Shown: piece by piece, positions 59,113-64,000 of the stretch | Position numbering within the stretch: the stretch's first letter is position 1 | Layout of the letters: every line of letters begins with the position of its first letter | Assembly: GCF_002210095.1 (NCBI RefSeq) | Contig: NZ_AQQR01000016.1 | Coordinates: 18,887-82,886 of the forward strand | DNA: 64,000 bases | Direction: 5' to 3' | Origin: Marinibacterium profundimaris | Lineage (GTDB): Bacteria; Pseudomonadota; Alphaproteobacteria; Rhodobacterales; Rhodobacteraceae | The notes under the pieces: generated by a model | What the model was told of the DNA's origin: nothing | The model's input: only the letters and a program-made list of their open reading frames with translations | Database searches by the model: none | Made by a program: the position numbers and the translations under genes

Positions 59113-60339
59113 ATGGATTTTAGCGACAGCCCCGAAGAAGCCGCCTTTCGTGCAAAAGCGCGGGAATGGCTGGACGCCAACGCAACCCTGCGGGACGGCA
59201 GCGAGAAGGTTCAGGATCACTTCATGGCCCGCGACGCCGACGAGGTCGCGCGAGCGCGGGACTGGCAGGCCCGCAAGGCCGAAGCGGGCTGGGCCGGACT
59301 GACTTGGCCGCGTGCCTTCGGCGGCCGCGGCGCCACGCCGATCGAACAGGTGATCTGGAACCAGGAGGAAGGCCGCTATGCCGTTCCGCCCAACGCCTTC
59401 CTGATCGGCATCGGGCTGGTCGGGCCGACGGTCATGATCCACGGCACGGAGGACCAGAAAACCGCGATTCTGCCGCGCGCCCTGACCGGCGAGAACATCT
59501 GGTGCCAGTTGTTTTCCGAACCCGCCGCCGGCTCCGACCTGGCCGGAATACGGACCCGCGCGCGGCGCGATGGCAACGACTGGGTGATTTCCGGCCAGAA
59601 AGTCTGGACCTCGGGGGCGCATTATTCCAGCCACGGCATCCTTCTGGCGCGCACAGACCCGTCGGTGCCCAAACACAAGGGGATGACCATGTTCCTCGTG
59701 GACATGTCCGACCCGGCCATCGAAACGCGCCCGATCCGCCAGATCTCGGGCGGGGCCAGCTTCAACGAGGTGTTCATCGACGACCTGCGCGTGCCGGACA
59801 GCGCCCGTCTGGGCGGCGAATCCGAAGGCTGGAAGGTGGCGCTGACGACGCTGATGAACGAACGGTTCAGCATCTCGGTCGGACGCGCCAGCGGCGGAGC
59901 GCGCGCCGAGGAGCTGATCGACCTGGCCGCCCGCGTCGAACGCAACGGGCGCCCGGCCATCGAGGACGGCGAAGCGCGCGCGCGGATCGCTGACTTCATC
60001 GCGCGGCAACGCGGACTCGAATTCACGTCCTACCGGGTCATGACGTCGCTTTCGCGCGGCGAGGCACCGGGGGAGGAAGGCTCGATCGGAAAGCTGCTAC
60101 TGGGCAAGCTGCGGCAGGAGATGGGCGCCTTCGGGATGGAACTGGCAGGGACTGCGGCGGGCGTGTCGACGGCCGCCGGCGACGATACCGCGCGCTGGCG
60201 CAACGAGTATCTTACGGCGCCGGGCAACCGCGTCGCCGGCGGGTCCGACGAGATCCAGCGCACGATCATCGGCGAGCGCATTCTTGGGCTTCCGCCGGAA
60301 ATACGCGTCGACAAGAACGTGCCGTTCTCGGAACTTTAG
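59113..60339 (+). CDS. Acyl-CoA dehydrogenase, long subunit of second pair
   Basis: 408 aa with WPRAFGGRGATPIEQVIWNQEE near residue 74, QLFSEPAAGSDLAGIRTRAR near residue 136, GQKVWTSGAHYSSHGILLAR and GGASFNEVFIDDLRVPDSAR. The C-terminus reads GNRVAGGSDEIQRTIIGERIL, the GSDEIQR form of FadE-like long subunits. With the short partner it likely forms a heteromeric dehydrogenase for a bulky acyl-CoA. AACAAGGAA precedes the ATG. The TAXI-TRAP genes and a thioesterase follow on the same strand. Confidence 0.87.
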   Translation: MDFSDSPEEAAFRAKAREWLDANATLRDGSEKVQDHFMARDADEVARARDWQARKAEAGWAGLTWPRAFGGRGATPIEQVIWNQEEGRYAVPPNAFLIGIGLVGPTVMIHGTEDQKTAILPRALTGENIWCQLFSEPAAGSDLAGIRTRARRDGNDWVISGQKVWTSGAHYSSHGILLARTDPSVPKHKGMTMFLVDMSDPAIETRPIRQISGGASFNEVFIDDLRVPDSARLGGESEGWKVALTTLMNERFSISVGRASGGARAEELIDLAARVERNGRPAIEDGEARARIADFIARQRGLEFTSYRVMTSLSRGEAPGEEGSIGKLLLGKLRQEMGAFGMELAGTAAGVSTAAGDDTARWRNEYLTAPGNRVAGGSDEIQRTIIGERILGLPPEIRVDKNVPFSEL

Positions 60340-60385
60340 GCAAATTGCCGACTGAGCCCGAATAACCAATAGGGAGGAGACTACC

Positions 60386-61534
60386 ATGAACTTCAGATGG
60401 ACAAGCGTCGTGGCTGCCGGGTGTCTAGCGATGGCTTCACCGGTTGGCGCACAGAACATCGAACTGCCCGACATCATCACCTGGTCGGCCTATGACACGG
60501 GATCAGCCGGCCACGCACATTCCATCGCCATCGGCAACATGATGCGCAACCGTTTTGGAACGACGATCCGAGTGCTTCCCGGGCGCAACGATGTATCGCG
60601 GATGACGCCTCTCAAGAATGGCACGGTGGATTACTGCCTGTGCGGAATCGCCTCCTATTTCGCCGCCGAGGGCGTGTTCCTGTTTGCAGCGCCGGAATGG
60701 GGGCCGCAGCCGATCCGGGCGGTTATTCAGGCTGTCGGCGACTATGGCCTGGGCGTGGTTGTCGCCGCCGATGCCGGCATTGAGACGATTGCCGACCTCG
60801 AGGGCAAACGAGTCGGCCGCGCCACCAGTTCGCCCGCGATCGACGTAAACATGGAGGGTTTGCTGGCTTTTGCGGATCTGACATGGGACGATGTCGAAGC
60901 CGTTGAATTCTCGGGTTATGTGAATTCTCTCAAGGGCATCCTTGAGGATCGCGTCGATGCGGCCTTTGCGCTGACAACCACCACTGTGAACTACCAGATC
61001 GAGTCCAGCCCGCGGGGTATCAAGTGGCTTGAAACCCCCGCCGAGGATACCGAAGCTTGGGCCCGCTATACCAAAATAACGCCGTACGTGACGCCGCACA
61101 TGGTGTCGGTCGGGCCGGGGATCGACCCCAAGGCACCGCTGCCCATGGCACAATACCCCTATCCGATTCTCGTCACCGAAGCCGATCAGGATGCCACCGA
61201 GGTGCGCAACATCGTCGCCGCGCTTGACGTCGGTTTTGACGAATTCAAGGACGCAGCCCCCGGTGCCAATGCCTATGCAATCGATCGCCAGATCCTTAGT
61301 TGGGTGATGCCGTGGAGCGATGGAAGCGTCGCCTACTTCAAGGAAAAGGGCATGTGGACCCCGGAGCACCAGGAGAACCAGGACAAGTTGCTGGAACGGC
61401 AAAGGGTGCTTTCCGAAGCGTGGAGCGGTTTTGTCGAAGGTGCTCCCGAGGGTGAGGAAGAGTTTGCCGCCGCCTGGATGAAGGCACGCGCCCAGGCGCT
61501 TGAGGCAGCAGGTCAGGAAGTCTACTTCCGCTGA
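60386..61534 (+). CDS. TAXI family TRAP transporter solute-binding protein
   Basis: 382 aa periplasmic receptor, longer than the TAXI protein at 47776. Signal peptide SVVAAGCLAMASPVGAQ (about residues 7-23), then WSAYDTGSAGHAHSIAIGNM, GRNDVSRMTPLKNGTVDYCL, GIETIADLEGKRVGR and YPYPILVTEADQD. It delivers an unidentified organic acid to the fused permease encoded next. GGGAGGAG precedes the ATG. It is the second TAXI system in the window; the two receptors are clearly different proteins, implying different ligands. Confidence 0.88.
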   Translation: MNFRWTSVVAAGCLAMASPVGAQNIELPDIITWSAYDTGSAGHAHSIAIGNMMRNRFGTTIRVLPGRNDVSRMTPLKNGTVDYCLCGIASYFAAEGVFLFAAPEWGPQPIRAVIQAVGDYGLGVVVAADAGIETIADLEGKRVGRATSSPAIDVNMEGLLAFADLTWDDVEAVEFSGYVNSLKGILEDRVDAAFALTTTTVNYQIESSPRGIKWLETPAEDTEAWARYTKITPYVTPHMVSVGPGIDPKAPLPMAQYPYPILVTEADQDATEVRNIVAALDVGFDEFKDAAPGANAYAIDRQILSWVMPWSDGSVAYFKEKGMWTPEHQENQDKLLERQRVLSEAWSGFVEGAPEGEEEFAAAWMKARAQALEAAGQEVYFR

Positions 61535-61565
61535 CTTTCCACAATCGCACAAGTCAGGAACAACT

Positions 61566-63533
61566 ATGCCACATCAACCGCAGGCCACAACGGTACAGCC
61601 GATAGGCACGAGCAACGAGCCGACCGGTCTGCGGTTGATGCTTGCGGCGTCGGCGCTTCTTTTGTCTGCAGCGTCGGCCAATCATATCTTCAATCTCGGG
61701 TTCTTCATGAACGTCCGACTGCTGGAGATTCATTACCTCTACCTGATGTTGTTGCTGACGTTACCGCTCGCCTACCTTGTCTTTCCATGCAGCAAGACAA
61801 ACCCGCACGGGTCAACGCGATGGTGGGATTATTTTCTTGCCCTCCTCGCTTTGATAACTTGCGCATTCTTCGTCTATTACGGGCGCAGCGTGGTGAACAA
61901 AGGCTGGGATTTCGCGGCCCCCACCCATGCCGTGATTGCCAGCTTCGCCTTCTGGTTTCTGCTGCTCGTGGCGGCGCGGCGCACCGGCGGCTGGACGCTC
62001 TTTGTCGTCATCCTGATGTTTTCCATCTATCCTTTGATCGCCAATCATGCGCCGGGACCGATCCAGGGTTTCCAGCGCCCGCCGATTGAGACGGCGATCT
62101 TCCACGCCATGAGCGGCGAAAGCGTTCTGGGCATCCCGATGCGCAGTTTCGTCAACCTTGTTGTCGGCTTCATGATCTTCGGGGTTGCGATGCAGCACAC
62201 CGGTGCGGGGCCGTTCTTTATCGACCTCGCCTTTGCCGCGCTCGGGCATGTGCGGGGCGGCCCAGCCAAGGTCGGCGTCTTGACCAGTGCGCTGACCGGA
62301 TCCATGAGCGGCAGCGTCATCACCAATGTGCTTACCACCGGGTCTATCACCATTCCGGCCATGAAGAAGGTGGGCTTCCGGCCCAGCTATGCCGCCGGGA
62401 TCGAGGCGGCGGCCTCGACCGGCGCGGTGCTGATGCCTCCGATCATGGGGGCCACGGCGTTTGTCATGGCGAGCTTCCTGCTTACGGACTACACCAACAT
62501 CGTGGTTGCGGCGGTGCTGCCCTCGCTACTCTATTTTTTCGGTCTCTTCGCCCAGATCGACGCATACTCGGCGCGCAACGGGCTGAAGGGCGTGCCCCGC
62601 GCCGATCTTTCCAGATTCGGAAAGGTGCTGCGCGAGGGCTGGTATTTCCTCGCCGTCTTCGGGCTTCTCATCTGGATGCTGCTTTATCTCAAGCGCGAGG
62701 CGATCGCCCCGTTCTATGCAACCGCGCTGCTGATCGTTCTGAACCAGTTGCTGTCGAAATCGCGCTGGGGTCGGCAAGAGCTGATGAACTTCCTGGCGGC
62801 GACGGGGCGGCTGTTTGTCGAACTGATCGCAATCCTCGCGGCTGTCGGGCTGATTGTCGGCGGGCTGGCGGTGACCGGCATGTCCGGCACGATCAGCAAT
62901 GATCTGCTTTTCATCGCGGGCGGCAACACCTTCCTGCTGCTGCTTCTCGGCGCCCTGACCAGTTTCATCCTCGGGATGGGCATGACGGTGACGGCCGCCT
63001 ATGTCATCCTCGCGGTGTCTCTGGCCCCGGCCCTGGTCGCCGGAGGGCTCGACCCGATCGGCGTCCATCTGTTCATCCTCTACTGGAGCATGCTGAGCTA
63101 CATCACCCCACCCGTGGCGCTGGCGGCTTTCGCCGCGGCGGCGATTGCCCAAGCCCGGCCCTTCGCTGCGGCCTATGAGGCGATGAAGCTGGGCACCATC
63201 ATCTATATCGTGCCCTTCTTCTTCGTCCTCGATCCTGCGTACACCCTCCAGGCAGGGTTCGTCGACAGTGCCCTGACAATCCTGCGCGCAGGTATCGGCA
63301 TTCTGCTGATCTGCGCCGGATTGCAGGGATACCTGCTGGGCGTCGGCCGTATCGAACCCGGTCCCACGGGCGCGATTGCGCGGCTTCTGCTCGGGATTGC
63401 CGGTCTGGCCTTCGCCCTCCCCTCGACCGCGATGCTGGCAATTCCGATCGCTGCGGCGGTAGGCGTCGGTGTCGCGGTGACGGCGCTGGCGGCGGTCATC
63501 GTGACGTTCTCGCGCAACCGAAAGGCCAACTGA
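61566..63533 (+). CDS. TRAP transporter fused permease (TAXI type)
   Basis: 655 aa polytopic protein with DctQ-like helices in the first 170 residues and a DctM-like domain thereafter. Conserved parts are HVRGGPAKVGVLTSALTGSM, SVITNVLTTGSITIPAMKKVG, TGAVLMPPIMGATAFVMASF, SFILGMGMTVTAAYVILAVS and LFILYWSMLSYITPPVALAAF. It pairs with the TAXI receptor 31 bases upstream for secondary uptake of a carboxylate. The stop is followed after one base by the thioesterase ATG. The N-terminal 20 residues are polar and Thr/Gln-rich. Confidence 0.9.
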   Translation: MPHQPQATTVQPIGTSNEPTGLRLMLAASALLLSAASANHIFNLGFFMNVRLLEIHYLYLMLLLTLPLAYLVFPCSKTNPHGSTRWWDYFLALLALITCAFFVYYGRSVVNKGWDFAAPTHAVIASFAFWFLLLVAARRTGGWTLFVVILMFSIYPLIANHAPGPIQGFQRPPIETAIFHAMSGESVLGIPMRSFVNLVVGFMIFGVAMQHTGAGPFFIDLAFAALGHVRGGPAKVGVLTSALTGSMSGSVITNVLTTGSITIPAMKKVGFRPSYAAGIEAAASTGAVLMPPIMGATAFVMASFLLTDYTNIVVAAVLPSLLYFFGLFAQIDAYSARNGLKGVPRADLSRFGKVLREGWYFLAVFGLLIWMLLYLKREAIAPFYATALLIVLNQLLSKSRWGRQELMNFLAATGRLFVELIAILAAVGLIVGGLAVTGMSGTISNDLLFIAGGNTFLLLLLGALTSFILGMGMTVTAAYVILAVSLAPALVAGGLDPIGVHLFILYWSMLSYITPPVALAAFAAAAIAQARPFAAAYEAMKLGTIIYIVPFFFVLDPAYTLQAGFVDSALTILRAGIGILLICAGLQGYLLGVGRIEPGPTGAIARLLLGIAGLAFALPSTAMLAIPIAAAVGVGVAVTALAAVIVTFSRNRKAN

Positions 63534-63534
63534 A

Positions 63535-63975
63535 ATGAGCGCACAGAATGGCAAACCCGAGGTCCCTGCCCCGTTCAATGCCTTGCTGGGCGTCCGATTC
63601 ATTTCCTGGTCCGATGACATGGCGGAACTGCAATTGACGATCACCCATGACCATCTGAATGGCGCCTTCGCGGTCCATGGCGGGGTTTTCGCAACCATGC
63701 TGGACAACGCGGTCACCTTCTGCGCGGCCTTTGCGGGCGAAGGCCGTCCCGGTCATCGCTGTCTGACGCTCTCTCTCACCACCAGCTTTGTCGGCCCGGC
63801 GATCGACGGCGACGTGCTGACGGCACGCGCGCGCATTGTCGGTGGTGGGCGCAAACTGGTCTTCGTGCGGGGCGAGGTCGTCAATCAGGACGGGCGTCGT
63901 CTGGCACATGGAGATGCCGTGATCAAGCGGGACACACCGCCCTCGGGCCAACCCGAGCCGAGCGGCGGAAACTGA
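63535..63975 (+). CDS. PaaI-type hotdog thioesterase
   Basis: 146 aa hotdog thioesterase with AVHGGVFATMLDNAVTFCAA near residue 44 (HGG plus helix Asp) and LTTSFVGPAIDGDVLTARAR near residue 82. It starts 1 base after the TRAP permease stop and is thus part of the ACAD-pair/TRAP operon. Likely hydrolyses an acyl-CoA intermediate or product. A ribosome site follows near the window end, so the operon continues. Confidence 0.86.
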   Translation: MSAQNGKPEVPAPFNALLGVRFISWSDDMAELQLTITHDHLNGAFAVHGGVFATMLDNAVTFCAAFAGEGRPGHRCLTLSLTTSFVGPAIDGDVLTARARIVGGGRKLVFVRGEVVNQDGRRLAHGDAVIKRDTPPSGQPEPSGGN

Positions 63976-63990
63976 TCCGCAGAATTCAGT

Positions 63991-63999
63991 AAGGAGGGG
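63991..63999 (+). promoter_or_regulatory. Shine-Dalgarno sequence for a gene beyond the window
   Basis: AAGGAGGGG at the last bases shows that another plus-strand gene begins just outside the window. Confidence 0.5.
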
Positions 64000-64000
64000 G

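Noticed and set aside
1..64000. CRISPR arrays, tRNA or rRNA genes, prophage
   Set aside because: I saw no regularly spaced repeats, no tRNA-like cloverleaf or rRNA text, and no phage structural genes.

Overview
The window is GC-rich and densely coded, with many ATGA/TGATG stop-start overlaps. It reads as an alphaproteobacterial chromosome, most likely Rhodobacterales (roseobacter-like). That placement is inferred from protein style, two TAXI-type TRAP transporters and an IS5-family element; no rRNA or other marker is present. Nearly every intact gene belongs to CoA-thioester catabolism: ten intact acyl-CoA dehydrogenases (ACADs) plus one dead one, seven CoA-activating loci (AMP-forming, PaaK-like and ADP-forming), hydratases, SDRs, thioesterases, a biotin-dependent acyl-CoA carboxylase, two C-C lyases, CoA-transferases and uptake systems. 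The substrate cannot be read from the sequence. BadH-like and AliB-like enzymes suggest a ring (alicyclic) carboxylate, and the carboxylase plus HMG-CoA-lyase-like pair suggests a methyl-branched intermediate, as in leucine or terpenoid breakdown.

Layout. 1-3667: IVD-like ACAD (5' cut by the window edge), PECR-like SDR, crotonase homologue and two thioesterases. 3649-5899: a TetR-type regulator made of two complete TetR units in one chain, divergent from badH. 6012-9986: acyl-CoA synthetase, NmrA-like protein, AraC regulator, thioesterase. 9987-12984: a small island with a dead tag gene, MarR with two operator-like repeats, DoxX and GST, ending in a copy of the 3' end of the thioesterase gene that precedes the island. 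13005-16585 (minus): AMP-forming ligase and FadH-like reductase. 16681-29550 (plus): an unbroken 11-gene operon from AliB-like ACAD through carboxylase and lyases to a MaoC-type hydratase. 29673-32466: a 28-codon leader ORF, ABC ATPase and FadD-like ligase. 32467-33516: an IS5-family element joining two truncated genes. 33517-34495: remnants of a TRAP binding protein and an ACAD. 34656-45657: IclR regulator, then two divergent operons (CaiB/ACAD/ADP-forming ligase on minus; split ADP-forming ligase/MaoC/ACAD/Ltp2-like/DUF35 on plus) closed by a strong terminator. 45747-52093 (minus): TAXI-TRAP transporter, IpdAB-like CoA-transferase pair, unknown membrane protein. 52594-63975: MmgE/PrpD plus an ACAD pair, an IclR regulator, a MaoC-fold protein, a second ACAD pair, a second TAXI-TRAP transporter and a thioesterase.

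Regulation is the most distinctive feature. A 16-bp palindrome, TCTAAC-N4-GTTAGA, occurs at the promoter of the tandem TetR/badH pair and again at three other operon heads (16.6, 29.6 and 40.25 kb). This would put about 25 genes under the single-chain TetR. A different motif, GCACATATGTG, recurs at 34.1, 50.6, 52.5 and 57.9 kb in front of the transporter, CoA-transferase, PrpD and ACAD units, interleaved with two IclR genes. The locus therefore looks like two adjacent, separately regulated CoA-catabolic regulons, partly damaged at an IS-mediated junction.
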